Shown: positions 35,155 through 44,679 of the stretch, piece by piece | Layout of the letters: each line of letters starts with the position of its first letter | How positions within the stretch are numbered: position 1 is the stretch's first letter | DNA from: Roseinatronobacter domitianus | GTDB lineage: Bacteria; Pseudomonadota; Alphaproteobacteria; Rhodobacterales; Rhodobacteraceae | Assembly (NCBI RefSeq): GCF_023336755.1 | Contig: NZ_JALZWP010000016.1 | Coordinates: 1-64,000 of the forward strand | DNA length: 64,000 nt | Direction of reading: 5' to 3' | The notes under the pieces: model-generated | The model's input: the letters and a program-made list of their open reading frames with translations, nothing else | Database searches by the model: none | Told to the model about the DNA's origin: nothing | Position numbers and translations under genes: made by a program

Positions 35155-36180
35155 TTATTTCAGGAAGCCCAAGTCACCCCAGATCGCGTAATCTTCGCGG
35201 AACTGTGAGTAGCTTTCATAGACACGGGCGAAATCCGGGTCGGCCGCAGATTCTTCTGCAACGACCTCTTCCCAAGCGGCTTCCAGAGCGGCAAGCAACT
35301 CGTCAGAGAGTGTGTTCAGGCTGACGCCGTTTTCGACCAGTTGCTGCAGGGCGCTGAACTGAAGGTATTCACCTTCCGCAAGACCATACGCAAGGTTCGC
35401 GTCGCACACGGTTTCGATCTTGAACTGCGTGCTTTCGTCCAGGCCTTCCCACAGATCGAGGTTGATGAGAAGGTCATAGAAGGTCGACTGCTGGTGCCAG
35501 CCCGGGAAGTAATACTGGCTGGCAACCTGATAGAAGCCAGAGCTGAGGTCCACGGCAGGCATAGAGAACTCTGTCGCGTCAATGGTGCCCAGTTCCAGCG
35601 CCGGGAAGATGTCGCCACCGGCCAGAAGCTGTGTGGACACGCCCATCTTTTCCATGACCTTCGCGCCCAGACCGAAGAAACGCATGGTCAAGCCTTGCAG
35701 GTCTTCGGGGCTGTTGATCGGCTCACGGAACCAGCCAGCCGCCTCTGGTGCGGTCACAGCACAGGGAAGCGATTTAATGTTGTGGCGCTCATAAAGCTCG
35801 GTGAGGAACTCCTGACCACCGCCAAACTTCATCCATGCCAGGTATTCACCAGCCTGCGGGCCGAAGGGCACTGCGGCCAGAAGCTGAAGCGCGGGCACAC
35901 GGCCAGCCCAGTAGCCAGGGTTCGACCAGCCAGCCTCGACAGCGCCGGTGCCGACAGCGTCAAAGGCTTCAAAGGCGGGAACGATCGCGCCCGGCTCTTG
36001 AAACGCCACTTCGATCTCGCCATCAGTGATTTTCGTTATCTGTTCTGCGACGCGTTTGCCCATCGTCCCCAGCTGGGTCAACGAACCCGGAAAGGTCGAT
36101 TGCATGTTCCAGGTTTCCGCCTGCGCAGTTCCGGCGATCAGACCAGCGCAAAGCGCGGTCGTGGTCAAAAATCTTTTCAT
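35155..36180 (-). CDS. dctP: TRAP transporter periplasmic binding protein DctP, 2-oxoacid (TakP) type
   Basis: The 341-residue protein has a signal peptide (MKRFLTTTALCAGLIAGTAQA, cut near residue 21) and the DctP fold, with the family arginine in GLTMRFFGLGAKVMEKMG (about 164-181) that binds the substrate carboxylate. The conserved segment DIFPALELGTIDATEFSMP (about 190-208) matches the TakP subgroup of 2-oxo acid receptors. It is the first gene of the minus-strand operon and has a candidate operator upstream. The exact ligand is unproven. Confidence 0.93.
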   Translation of the reverse strand: MKRFLTTTALCAGLIAGTAQAETWNMQSTFPGSLTQLGTMGKRVAEQITKITDGEIEVAFQEPGAIVPAFEAFDAVGTGAVEAGWSNPGYWAGRVPALQLLAAVPFGPQAGEYLAWMKFGGGQEFLTELYERHNIKSLPCAVTAPEAAGWFREPINSPEDLQGLTMRFFGLGAKVMEKMGVSTQLLAGGDIFPALELGTIDATEFSMPAVDLSSGFYQVASQYYFPGWHQQSTFYDLLINLDLWEGLDESTQFKIETVCDANLAYGLAEGEYLQFSALQQLVENGVSLNTLSDELLAALEAAWEEVVAEESAADPDFARVYESYSQFREDYAIWGDLGFLK

Positions 36181-36324
36181 TTATGGTTCTCCTCCACCGT
36201 TGGTTTTTTTGTGTCTCTATCCAGTCCCGGACGGCACACAAGGTCAAGCAGAGAGTGCTTTGGCGGGTAATTTTCTTGCGCAAATGACCGCAAGTCTATG
36301 CCTCACCATGTCTCCCCCACTTAC

Positions 36325-36345
36325 TTGGTAAAATGAATTTACCAA
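36325..36345. promoter_or_regulatory. Palindromic operator upstream of the TRAP operon (GntR/FadR-type candidate)
   Basis: TTGGTAAA (36325-36332) and TTTACCAA (36338-36345) are perfect 8-bp inverted arms with a 5-bp spacer, 145 bp upstream of dctP. GntR (FCD) regulators of organic-acid genes often bind TGGT...ACCA palindromes of this geometry. It lies between divergent dctP and glnE. No such regulator is encoded nearby. The rest of 36181-36475 holds only AT-rich promoter-like sequence. Confidence 0.55.
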
Positions 36346-36475
36346 TTTAAGCAAGAAAAAAATCCCTGTCGTGGCATGTCGCGGAAATGTTAGCGCCCAC
36401 GCCCGGAACATTCTGTATCTTGCGGAATGACTTGGATGAATTGACGTGACCCGCGTCGCGCGGCATGGTCAGCCC

Positions 36476-39265
36476 ATGAATTTTGGCTCTATTACCCGTT
36501 CGCCCATCCCCTATGACCCCGAATCGGGGCGCGAAGCTGTTGCGGCCTTGCCGGGGTTGCCTGCGGATATGGCTGGCTTGATTGCGGGTGCCGCCGGGTG
36601 CAGCCCTTATCTGAAGGCACTTATGTTGCGCGAACGCGACTGGCTGAAAGGTGCGCTGACCCGCGATCCTGCGGTGGCGTGCGCAGAAGAGCTTGACAGT
36701 TTGTCGGATTGCAAATTGCCCGACCTATCGGCCCGCCTGCGCCGCGCCAAACGGCGCATAGCCCTGCTATCGGCGCTGGCCGATCTGGGCGGTGTATGGT
36801 CGCTGGAACAAGTGACCGGCGCCCTCACCGATCTGGCCGACCGTGCCACGCATACCGCGCTGATAGCCCTTGTGGCCGACGAAATTCGCCGCCGCAAATT
36901 GCCCGGAAAATCCGATGCAGATGCGGCCAGCGGCGCGGGCATGGTGGTGCTGGCCATGGGCAAGATGGGCGCGCGCGAGCTGAATTATTCCTCTGATATT
37001 GACCTGATCTGCCTGTTCGATGAAACCGGCTTTGCCCCCGATGACTATCATGACGCCCGCGCGTCTTTCATCCGCGTGACCCGCAAGATGTATGGCCTAT
37101 TGTCGGACCTGACCGCCGATGGCTATGTCTTTCGCACCGATCTGCGCCTGCGACCCGATCCGTCCGTCACGCCCGTCTGCCTGTCGATGGATGCCGCCGA
37201 GCGCTATTACGAAAGCCTTGGCCGCACCTGGGAACGCGCCGCTTATATCAAGGCGCGCCCCTGCGCCGGTGATCTGGCGGCTGGCGCGCGGTTTCTGGAC
37301 ACGTTGCGCCCCTTCGTCTGGCGTCGTCATCTGGATTTCGCAGCGATTCAGGACGCGCATGACATGCGTTTGCGGATCAAGGCGCATAAGGGTCTTGGTG
37401 GCGCGCTGTGTCTGGATGGGCACGACCTGAAACTGGGGCAAGGCGGCATCCGCGAGATCGAGTTCTTTACCCAGACCCGCCAGCTTATTGCAGGCGGCCG
37501 TGACCCGGACTTGCGCAGCCCGCGCACGGTCGAAGGGTTGGCCGCACTTGCCGCAAAGGGGTGGATTCCGCCGGACGTGGCCGAAAAGCTGACCGCGCAT
37601 TACACAGAACACCGCGAAATCGAACATCGCTTGCAAATGGTGCAGGACGCCCAGACCCAGACCCTGCCCACCCGGCCAGAGGAAATGGACCGGATCGCCC
37701 GCTTTTGCGGATTGGAAGATACCGGGGCGTTCCGCGATCGCTTGCTGACGCGGTTGCAAGATGTGTCCTCGCTGACCGAAGGCTTCTTCGCGCCAGACAC
37801 CAGTGCTTGCGCTGAGCCAGAGCTGTCTGACCATGCCGCCGATATCGTTGCAGGCTGGCTGGCCTATCCGGCGTTGCGCTCTGACCGTGCCAAAGAGATA
37901 TTCAAACGTATGCGGCCCAAGCTGTTGACCCAGCTTTACAAGGCCGCCGATCCCGAAGCGGCCTTGGCCCAGTTCGACCGCTTTCTGGGCGGGCTTCCGG
38001 CGGGGGTGCAGGTATTTTCCCTGTTCGACGCCAACCCTCAGCTTATCGACCTGATCGTCGATATCTGCACCACGTCGCCCCGGCTGGCCGCGTACCTGTC
38101 CCGCAATGCAGCGGTGTTCGACGCCGTCATCGGCGGTGATTTCTTCGCGCCATGGCCCGGCACAGCGGCGCTGCGCGCCGATCTTGCCACACGGCTGGAT
38201 CAGAGCGACGATTACGAACGTCAGTTGGACGCTGCCCGCATCTGGGCGCGCGAATGGCATTTCCGCGTGGGTGTGCATCATCTGCGCGGGTTGATCGACG
38301 CGTTTCAGGCCGGTGCGGAATACGCCTCGCTGGCAGAGGCCGTGCTGAGCGCGCTCTGGCCAGTGGTGCAGGCCGAATTCGCCCGCAAACATGGGGTGGT
38401 TGCGGGGCGCGGCGCGGTTGTGCTGGGTATGGGGTCTCTTGGGGCGGGGCGGCTGAATGCGGCCTCTGACCTGGACCTGATCGTGATTTATGACGCCGAC
38501 ACCGATGCGCAATCCGATGGTCGCCGACCGCTTGATGCGCGCAGCTATTATGCCCGCCTGACCAAGGCGTTCCTGACCGCCATCAGCGCGCCCACCGCCG
38601 AAGGGCGGCTTTACGAGGTCGATATGCGGCTGCGGCCGTCGGGGCGGCAAGGCCCGGTTGCGACCAGCTTGCCAGCATTCGAAGCTTACCAGCAGACAGA
38701 GGCCTGGACATGGGAACATCTGGCCCTCACCCGCGCGCGGCATGTTGCGGGCAGTCCAGAGGTCGCCGCTGCCGTGGAACAGGTGCGCCGCATAATTCTG
38801 GCCGCGAAATCGACCGGCGCGACCCTCCAGCAGGACGTAAGCGACATGCGCGCGCGGCTGGCACAGGCCAAGCCCGCCCATGGGCTGTGGGATGCCAAAT
38901 CCGGGCCGGGCAGACTGATGGATATCGAACTAGCAGCGCAATTCTGCGCGCTTGCCGCAGGTCATCACACCCGCCGGGTAGAGGCACAATTTCAGGCCGG
39001 CCAACGTGCCGGTATCATCGACAAGGCAACAGAAGCGTCTTTCCTGGACGCCTACCGCTTATGCTGGAACATGCAGGCGACCGGACGGCTGTTGGCTGAC
39101 AGTATTCCGGACCTTGCGGCGATTGGCGAAACCGGTCAGAACCTGATTTTACGCGCGGCCGGGGCCCCCAGCGTCAACGAGCTGACCGAAATGCTCCACA
39201 GCCGCGCCGACGCCGCCGCCACGCAATTCGACCTCCTTCTCTCGCAACCGGAACCACAACCATGA
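36476..39265 (+). CDS. glnE: Glutamine synthetase adenylyltransferase / adenylyl-removing enzyme GlnE
   Basis: The protein of about 929 residues has the two nucleotidyltransferase domains of GlnE: GKMGARELNYSSDIDLICLF (about 161-180, adenylyl-removing) and GMGSLGAGRLNAASDLDLIVIYD (about 651-673, adenylylating). It switches glutamine synthetase off or on by AMP transfer under PII control. I take the ATG at 36476 (MNFGSITRSPIPYD); a GTG 10 codons earlier is also possible, and neither has a strong site. It overlaps the next small gene by 4 nt. Confidence 0.95.
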   Translation: MNFGSITRSPIPYDPESGREAVAALPGLPADMAGLIAGAAGCSPYLKALMLRERDWLKGALTRDPAVACAEELDSLSDCKLPDLSARLRRAKRRIALLSALADLGGVWSLEQVTGALTDLADRATHTALIALVADEIRRRKLPGKSDADAASGAGMVVLAMGKMGARELNYSSDIDLICLFDETGFAPDDYHDARASFIRVTRKMYGLLSDLTADGYVFRTDLRLRPDPSVTPVCLSMDAAERYYESLGRTWERAAYIKARPCAGDLAAGARFLDTLRPFVWRRHLDFAAIQDAHDMRLRIKAHKGLGGALCLDGHDLKLGQGGIREIEFFTQTRQLIAGGRDPDLRSPRTVEGLAALAAKGWIPPDVAEKLTAHYTEHREIEHRLQMVQDAQTQTLPTRPEEMDRIARFCGLEDTGAFRDRLLTRLQDVSSLTEGFFAPDTSACAEPELSDHAADIVAGWLAYPALRSDRAKEIFKRMRPKLLTQLYKAADPEAALAQFDRFLGGLPAGVQVFSLFDANPQLIDLIVDICTTSPRLAAYLSRNAAVFDAVIGGDFFAPWPGTAALRADLATRLDQSDDYERQLDAARIWAREWHFRVGVHHLRGLIDAFQAGAEYASLAEAVLSALWPVVQAEFARKHGVVAGRGAVVLGMGSLGAGRLNAASDLDLIVIYDADTDAQSDGRRPLDARSYYARLTKAFLTAISAPTAEGRLYEVDMRLRPSGRQGPVATSLPAFEAYQQTEAWTWEHLALTRARHVAGSPEVAAAVEQVRRIILAAKSTGATLQQDVSDMRARLAQAKPAHGLWDAKSGPGRLMDIELAAQFCALAAGHHTRRVEAQFQAGQRAGIIDKATEASFLDAYRLCWNMQATGRLLADSIPDLAAIGETGQNLILRAAGAPSVNELTEMLHSRADAAATQFDLLLSQPEPQP

Positions 39266-39504
39266 CCGACCCCAAGGGCCTGATCCGCGAAAGCTACCGC
39301 ATCGACGGGATCACCGATGCCGAGTGCCGTTCCATCCTGATCGACTGGGCGCTTAGCCTGCCCGACGGGCAGGATCAGAAAACGGCGCTCTCCGACCAGC
39401 TTGCGCTGAACGCGGCACAAAATCCCGACCACCCAATGACCGCGCTCCTGCGCGAGGGGCTGGAAACCGCGCCCAAACGGTCAGGCCGTCGCAAGCGCGG
39501 CTGA
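39262..39504 (+). CDS. Small hypothetical protein coupled to glnE
   Basis: The 80-residue protein (MTDPKGLIRESYRIDGITD...) has no membrane segment or signal. It contains a short acidic helical region (ECRSILIDWALSLPDG) and a basic tail (KRSGRRKRG). The start overlaps the glnE stop (ATGA), so it is translated together with GlnE. I do not recognise a named domain. A role linked to nitrogen regulation would be inference from coupling only. Confidence 0.8.
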   Translation: MTDPKGLIRESYRIDGITDAECRSILIDWALSLPDGQDQKTALSDQLALNAAQNPDHPMTALLREGLETAPKRSGRRKRG

Positions 39505-39512
39505 AGTCATCC

Positions 39513-39573
39513 TTGCTAAAATATCCTGGGGTGAAACCAGCCCCGGCAGGGGGCTGGTGAGGGGCAAAGCCCC
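39513..39573. repeat. Dispersed 3'-end element, copy C (inverted)
   Basis: In inverse order relative to copies A and B: the tail (TCCTTGCTAAAATATCCTGG around 39519-39530), then a stem CCAGCCCC/GGGGGCTGG (39538-39556) and a small stem GGGGC/GCCCC (39561-39573). It lies between the glnE operon and the convergent DUF1638 gene, so like the other copies it marks convergent 3' ends. Confidence 0.6.
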
Positions 39574-40209
39574 TTATGCCTGCGCCGCCAGCGCGCGCGC
39601 CAAATCGCCATACCCCGTGAAGCGCCGCTCATAGGCCAACCCCAGACGGTCTGCGCAGTCGCGGGCCTTGGCGTCCAGTCCCGCGTCCTCGGTCTGCGCT
39701 TGGTAGATCAGCTTGGTGTAATTTCCAAACATCATCCCAATCAGTTCTGGATGGCGGTCAAAGCCCATGGGGTGCCAGACAAAGGCATCAAATTGGCGCA
39801 CCAGAAAATCGGTCAGGTAGAAGGCCGTAATCTCATCTTCGGCCTTGGCGGCAAAAGCATCGACCCCTTCAAAAAAAGCATAGCAATGCGGCCCTGCGAC
39901 CATCTCGACACCCAGCGCGTCACACCGTGCCTGCAATAGCCCACCTGTGCCGCAATCGGCGTAAACCACGAAAATCCTGTCGTAATGCGCCTGGTTTTCC
40001 CGCACGGATTTTTCCACGGCATCGGGGATGCGGTCGGGCCACAGGTGCAGGTTGGCGGGCAGGCAGTGCAGGTCCATATGGTCCCATCCATTGGCCGCCT
40101 TCAGTGCCAGAATTTCGCGTGCCAAAGCGCCGCAGGCCAACAGCAGGATGCGCCCGTGCCCTTTGGCGCGCAGCCCGTCTTTGGTCAGAACGCTGTCATC
40201 CAGCCGCAT
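39574..40209 (-). CDS. DUF1638 family protein
   Basis: The 211-residue protein matches the DUF1638 pattern: ILLLACGALAREILAL near the start, the DLHCLPANLHLWPDRIP segment, DCGTGG with a cysteine, and GPHCYAF. The cysteines and histidines could bind a metal; members are often found near corrinoid or methyltransferase genes elsewhere, but none is here. The ATG at 40209 follows GAGAAGGGCA and overlaps the mazG stop by 14 nt; the open frame extends 16 codons further upstream without conservation. Confidence 0.88.
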   Translation of the reverse strand: MRLDDSVLTKDGLRAKGHGRILLLACGALAREILALKAANGWDHMDLHCLPANLHLWPDRIPDAVEKSVRENQAHYDRIFVVYADCGTGGLLQARCDALGVEMVAGPHCYAFFEGVDAFAAKAEDEITAFYLTDFLVRQFDAFVWHPMGFDRHPELIGMMFGNYTKLIYQAQTEDAGLDAKARDCADRLGLAYERRFTGYGDLARALAAQA

Positions 40210-41023
40210 TGCCCTTCTCCACCGCTTTTGCCGCGTTCCAAAGTACATCCATCTCAATCAGATCGCTATCCTCTGGCCGACGGTTTTCAGCCGCGAGCGC
40301 CGCCTCTATGGCGCGAAAGCGGCGGGTAAACTTGGCATTCGCGGCGCGCAGCGCCTCTTCGGGGTCGACGTTCAGATGTCGGGCAAGGTTCGCCATTACG
40401 AATAGCAGATCACCCATTTCCTCGGTGACTTGCGCTTGCGTCAGCGTGTCGCGCGCCTCGACCAGTTCGGCGCTTTCCTCTGCGATCTTGTCCAGCACCT
40501 GCGCGGTATCGGGCCAGTCGAAACCCACGCGGGCCGCGCGTTTTTGCAGCTTCACCGCGCGCATGAGCGCCGGCAAGCCCAAGGCGACATCGTCCAGCAC
40601 CCCACCCTGCGCGCGCGCCGCGCGCTCTGCGGCTTTTACCTTTTCCCAGTCGTTTACCTGTTGCTCGGCCGATTTCTCGCGGCTCTCATCCCCGAATACA
40701 TGCGGGTGGCGGGCCACCATCTTGTCGCTGATTGCGCGCGCAACATCGGCAAAGCTGAAATGCCCGGCCTCATCGGCCATCTGTGCGTGATAGACCACCT
40801 GCAACAGCAGGTCGCCCAATTCACCTTGAAGGGCGGGCCAGTCCTGCTGCTCGATCGCGTCGGCGACCTCGTAGGCTTCTTCGATCGTGTAGGGCGCAAT
40901 GCTTGTGAAATCTTGTTCTATGTCCCATGGGCAGCCGCTGTCCGGGTCGCGCAATGCGGCCATGATTGCGCGCAAGCGGGCAACACTTCCATCCCGCGCA
41001 AAGACAATCGGGTCATGCGGCAT
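40196..41023 (-). CDS. mazG: Nucleoside triphosphate pyrophosphohydrolase MazG
   Basis: The 275-residue enzyme has two MazG domains, with metal-binding EExxE patterns (YTIEEAYEVADAIEQ at about 48-62 and EIAEES... further on) and EMGDLLFVMANLARH (about 202-216). It hydrolyses NTPs and dNTPs to monophosphates, clearing aberrant nucleotides and lowering ppGpp precursors. It overlaps the TspO-like gene by 11 nt upstream and the DUF1638 gene downstream, which suggests one operon. Confidence 0.95.
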   Translation of the reverse strand: MPHDPIVFARDGSVARLRAIMAALRDPDSGCPWDIEQDFTSIAPYTIEEAYEVADAIEQQDWPALQGELGDLLLQVVYHAQMADEAGHFSFADVARAISDKMVARHPHVFGDESREKSAEQQVNDWEKVKAAERAARAQGGVLDDVALGLPALMRAVKLQKRAARVGFDWPDTAQVLDKIAEESAELVEARDTLTQAQVTEEMGDLLFVMANLARHLNVDPEEALRAANAKFTRRFRAIEAALAAENRRPEDSDLIEMDVLWNAAKAVEKGNAAG

Positions 41024-41726
41024 GGCTTGGGTCTTTCAATGCGCCGCGCGTGGCAATGGCGGCGACCACGGCCAGACCGACAAGGGCAAGGGTCATTACC
41101 GTGGTATTCGCGCCTGCATTATCCACCGCAATCCCGATCAGCGCCCAGCCGACCGCGGCACCGTATTCGGGCGCCTGCGGTTTGCGCCACAGCACGACCA
41201 CCGCCACGCCAAGCGCCAGCAGGATGCACAGCACCGCCGCGCCCGTGCCGCTCAGCCAGCCATAGCCGCCCAGCACCACACCCAACGAGACATGCGCCGC
41301 CGCTGTCAGCCAGCCTGCGTACAGAGCGACCGGCGCTTGCAGCCACCAACGGTCTGTCGCCGGGGCGCGCAGTAGCGCCAGAATGGCAAAGCCCATCATC
41401 CAGAAGATCAGCACAGTCGCGGTGAGTGGCGCAAATCCCGCCACCCACAGCCATGCTGCCCCCGGCCCAAGGCTTAGGGCCAGCGGAACTGCTGTGCTTT
41501 GCCATCCGGCTTCGCCCTTGCGGCGCAAGACAGCATAGGCGGCCATTACGCCCAGCCAGATGTAAATGACGCCCCATATTGCAAAGGCATAGCCCGCAGG
41601 TTGCACGGGTGGGTCAATTTGCTCCACTGGAAAGCTGCCGGGCGCGTAGCCGGTGAAGGGGTCCGTCAGCGACGGTGACAGCAGAAACGCAAGAGTGGCG
41701 GCGGCAAGAAGGTAAATTTGTATCAT
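41013..41726 (-). CDS. TspO/MBR-related tryptophan-rich membrane protein
   Basis: The 237-residue protein has about seven hydrophobic segments, with PPVQPAGYAFAIWGVIYIWLGVMA (about 39-62) as the WPxYAFxIWG-like motif and many Trp residues. This subgroup is related to TspO and often labelled tryptophan-rich sensory protein, but it is longer than the five-helix TspO of about 160 residues. Its function in tetrapyrrole or stress signalling is uncertain. No strong ribosome binding site is visible before 41726. Confidence 0.72.
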   Translation of the reverse strand: MIQIYLLAAATLAFLLSPSLTDPFTGYAPGSFPVEQIDPPVQPAGYAFAIWGVIYIWLGVMAAYAVLRRKGEAGWQSTAVPLALSLGPGAAWLWVAGFAPLTATVLIFWMMGFAILALLRAPATDRWWLQAPVALYAGWLTAAAHVSLGVVLGGYGWLSGTGAAVLCILLALGVAVVVLWRKPQAPEYGAAVGWALIGIAVDNAGANTTVMTLALVGLAVVAAIATRGALKDPSHAA

Positions 41727-41796
41727 ACGCTACAGATAACAGGCAGAGGGCGAAATCCAAGGGCCAAGAGCAGGGGCAAAGCCAGCACGGGCAAAG

Positions 41797-41821
41797 CAAA
41801 ACGCCGCCCCTTGGGGCGGCG
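41797..41821 (-). terminator. Intrinsic terminator of gltA
   Basis: On the minus strand GCCGCCCC (41813-41820) pairs with GGGGCGGC (41803-41810) with only AA in the loop as drawn, followed by GTTTTGCTTTG. It lies immediately after the gltA stop at 41829. Confidence 0.82.
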
Positions 41822-41828
41822 CTGCGGA

Positions 41829-43121
41829 TCAACGATCCTCTATCTCTGTATATTCGCGGCGCGGCGCGCCTATGTAACGCTGGCGGGGACGGCCGATCCT
41901 TTGTTCCGGATCGGTAATCATTTCTTTCCACTGCGAAATCCAGCCCACGGTGCGCGACAGCGCGAAAATGGGCGTGAACATCGACGTGGGGAAACCCATC
42001 GCTTCCAGAATGATGCCCGAGTAGAAATCGACGTTCGGATACAGTTTCTTGTCGACGAAATACGGGTCTTCCAGAGCGATCTTTTCCAGTTCCTTGGCGA
42101 CCTTCAGGGTTTCGTTATTATCGATCCCCAGCAGCCCCAGAACCTCGTCCGCCGATTGCTTCATGACCTTCGCGCGCGGGTCAAAGTTTTTGTACACGCG
42201 GTGGCCAAAGCCCATCAAGCGGAACGGATCGTCCTTGTCCTTGGCGCGTGCAATATATTCGGGAATACGGTCAACCGTGCCGATTTCCTGCAACATTTCA
42301 AGACAGGCCTGATTCGCACCGCCATGCGCAGGGCCCCAGAGGCAAGCAATCCCGGCGGCAATCGAGGCGAACGGGTTCGCACCAGAGGACGACGCCAGAC
42401 GCACCGTCGAGGTTGAGGCGTTCTGTTCGTGATCCGCATGCAGCATCATGATGCGGTCCATCGCGCGGCTCAGGATCGGGTCGACGACATAATCTTCTGC
42501 GGGAACCGAGAAGCACATGTGCAGGAAATTACCCGAGTAATCCAAGCTGTTTTTCGGATATACGAACGGCTGGCCGATGGAATATTTGAACGCCCAAGCG
42601 GCAATCGTCGGCATCTTCGCGATCATGCGGATCGACGCAACCTCACGCTGCCACGGATCGCCAATATCGGTCGAATCGTGGTAGAATGCCGACATTGCGC
42701 CAACCACACCAACCATGATCGCCATCGGGTGCGCGTCACGCCGGAACCCGCGGAAGAAATACTGCATCTGTTCGTGCAGCATGGTGTGACGCGTGACGCG
42801 CGCCTCGAAATCTTCCAATTCTGCGGCGCTGGGCAGTTCGCCGTAAAGCAGAAGGTAGCAGCACTCCAGGAAGTGCGACTTGTCGGCCAGTTCTTCGATA
42901 GGGTAGCCGCGATACAGCAATTCGCCCTTGTCACCGTCAATATAGGTGATGGTCGAAGAACATGACGCGGTAGAGGTGAAACCGGGATCATAGGTGAACA
43001 CGTCACCCTGTGCATAGAGCTTGCGAATGTCGATCACATCCGGCCCCACTGAAGGTTTCATGATCGGCAGATCGATAACCTTGTCGCCGAATGTCAGCTT
43101 TGCCGTTTCTATGTCCGCCAT
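41829..43121 (-). CDS. gltA: Citrate synthase (type II)
   Basis: The 430-residue enzyme condenses acetyl-CoA and oxaloacetate at the entry of the TCA cycle. Catalytic regions include [19 protein letters not shown] (His near 258), [10 protein letters not shown] (His near 295) and [14 protein letters not shown]. The length matches the hexameric, NADH-sensitive bacterial form. The start at 43121 has GAAGGAAG before it; ten extra upstream codons in the frame are not conserved. It is probably a single gene with its own terminator. Confidence 0.96.
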   Translation of the reverse strand: MADIETAKLTFGDKVIDLPIMKPSVGPDVIDIRKLYAQGDVFTYDPGFTSTASCSSTITYIDGDKGELLYRGYPIEELADKSHFLECCYLLLYGELPSAAELEDFEARVTRHTMLHEQMQYFFRGFRRDAHPMAIMVGVVGAMSAFYHDSTDIGDPWQREVASIRMIAKMPTIAAWAFKYSIGQPFVYPKNSLDYSGNFLHMCFSVPAEDYVVDPILSRAMDRIMMLHADHEQNASTSTVRLASSSGANPFASIAAGIACLWGPAHGGANQACLEMLQEIGTVDRIPEYIARAKDKDDPFRLMGFGHRVYKNFDPRAKVMKQSADEVLGLLGIDNNETLKVAKELEKIALEDPYFVDKKLYPNVDFYSGIILEAMGFPTSMFTPIFALSRTVGWISQWKEMITDPEQRIGRPRQRYIGAPRREYTEIEDR

Positions 43122-43196
43122 TGCGCTTCCTTCATGTCTGCCTGCCGGCACATTGGCCGGGCAGATGGGCTACGGTCACGGCACAGATGCGCCGGA

Positions 43197-44600
43197 TTAT
43201 TCTGTCGCGTCCAGTATCCGCGCAAGTGTTTCTGCGCGGCCAAGGACAAGCATCATATCGAATACGCTGGGGCTTGCCATTCTGCCGGCAAGGGCGGCGC
43301 GCAAAGGTTGCGCCAGCTTGCCAAGACCAAGGCCATGCTCTTGTGCCAACGCGCCGACACTCTCCTCCAGTTCAGGTCGGGTCCACGTAGCAGTTTGCAA
43401 GCGCGGCGTCAATTCTCTCAGTATACCGCGGGATACATCATCTAGGGCCTTGGCCGCTTTCTCGTCCGGCTGAATGGGCCTTTCTGTTAGAATAAAATAA
43501 GCCTTTTCAAGTATTTGATCGAAGCTCTTGGCCTTTTCCTTTACAGTTGGCATAGCTGCCAAAAGCCCTTCTGTTTTGTCATTATCAAAGCCGGGCAGTC
43601 CTTTTGCACTCCGATATTGTTCCAATTCATGCAGCAGTGCAGCATCGTTGGCAACGCTCATGTGCTGGCCGGTCAAATGATCCAGTTTCTTGAAATCCAG
43701 CCGAGCGGGCGATTTGCCGATTCCTTTAAGGTCGAACCACTCTTGTGCCTGCAAATCAGTGAAGAATTCGTCATCGCCATGGCTCCAGCCCAAGCGGGCC
43801 AGATAGTTGCGCATCGCGGCGGCCGGGTAGCCCATAAGCTGGTATTCCTCGACCCCCAGCGCACCGTGGCGCTTGGACAGCTTTTTGCCATCCGGCCCGT
43901 GAATCAGCGGGATATGCGCCCAGATTGGCACGCCCCACCCCATGGCCGTATAAACCAGCATTTGCCTTGCGGCGTTGTTCAGATGGTCATCACCGCGAAT
44001 GACATGTGTTATGCCCATGTCATGGTCATCGACCACCACCGCGAGCATATAGGTGGGCGTGCCGTCTGAGCGTAGCAACACCATATCGTCCAACTGGTCG
44101 TTGCGAATGCGCACATCGCCTTGCACCTGGTCGCGGATCGTCATCTCGCCCTCCAGCGGAGCTTTCACGCGCACCACATAGGGCGCATCGGGATGGCTGG
44201 CCGCATCCGCGTCACGCCAAGGCGAGCGGTAGAGCGTCGAGCGCCCGTCGGCGCGTGCGGCCTCGCGAAAGGTTTCGATCTCATCTTGGGTGGCAAAGCA
44301 CTTATAGGCTTTGCCTTCTGACAAAAGCTGATGCGCCACCTCTGCATGACGGTCGGCGCGGGCGGCTTGGCTGACGGGGTCGCCATCCCAATCCAGCCCC
44401 AGCCACGTCAGGCCTTTCAGAATCGCCTCTGTCGCCTCTGGGGTAGAGCGTTCGCGGTCGGTATCCTCTATTCGAAGCAGGAATTTGCCGCCACGCCCCC
44501 GCGCATATAGCCAGTTGAACAGCGCCGTCCGCGCGCCCCCGATATGCAGGAACCCGGTGGGCGAGGGCGCGAAACGGGTAACGACAGGCGTATCGGACAT
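43197..44600 (-). CDS. gltX: Glutamyl-tRNA synthetase
   Basis: The 467-residue class I synthetase has the HIGH-type motif [17 protein letters not shown] (about 12-28) and the KMSKS-type motif KKLSKRHGA (about 240-248). It charges tRNA-Glu (and possibly tRNA-Gln, if this copy is the non-discriminating one; many alphaproteobacteria carry two gltX genes). The part for residues about 315-375 is visibly richer in A and T than the rest. It is divergent from the comEC gene. Confidence 0.96.
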   Translation of the reverse strand: MSDTPVVTRFAPSPTGFLHIGGARTALFNWLYARGRGGKFLLRIEDTDRERSTPEATEAILKGLTWLGLDWDGDPVSQAARADRHAEVAHQLLSEGKAYKCFATQDEIETFREAARADGRSTLYRSPWRDADAASHPDAPYVVRVKAPLEGEMTIRDQVQGDVRIRNDQLDDMVLLRSDGTPTYMLAVVVDDHDMGITHVIRGDDHLNNAARQMLVYTAMGWGVPIWAHIPLIHGPDGKKLSKRHGALGVEEYQLMGYPAAAMRNYLARLGWSHGDDEFFTDLQAQEWFDLKGIGKSPARLDFKKLDHLTGQHMSVANDAALLHELEQYRSAKGLPGFDNDKTEGLLAAMPTVKEKAKSFDQILEKAYFILTERPIQPDEKAAKALDDVSRGILRELTPRLQTATWTRPELEESVGALAQEHGLGLGKLAQPLRAALAGRMASPSVFDMMLVLGRAETLARILDATE

Positions 44601-44679
44601 GGGTTTATTAACCTTTTGGAAACCATCGAAGGGGCATTCTTTGTCAGGGTTCTAGGCAAGCACAAGGGATAGGGCAAGG

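Noticed and set aside
37097-38881. A 594-codon minus-strand frame opposite glnE
   Set aside because: GlnE on the plus strand has both nucleotidyltransferase motifs; the opposite frame has none.
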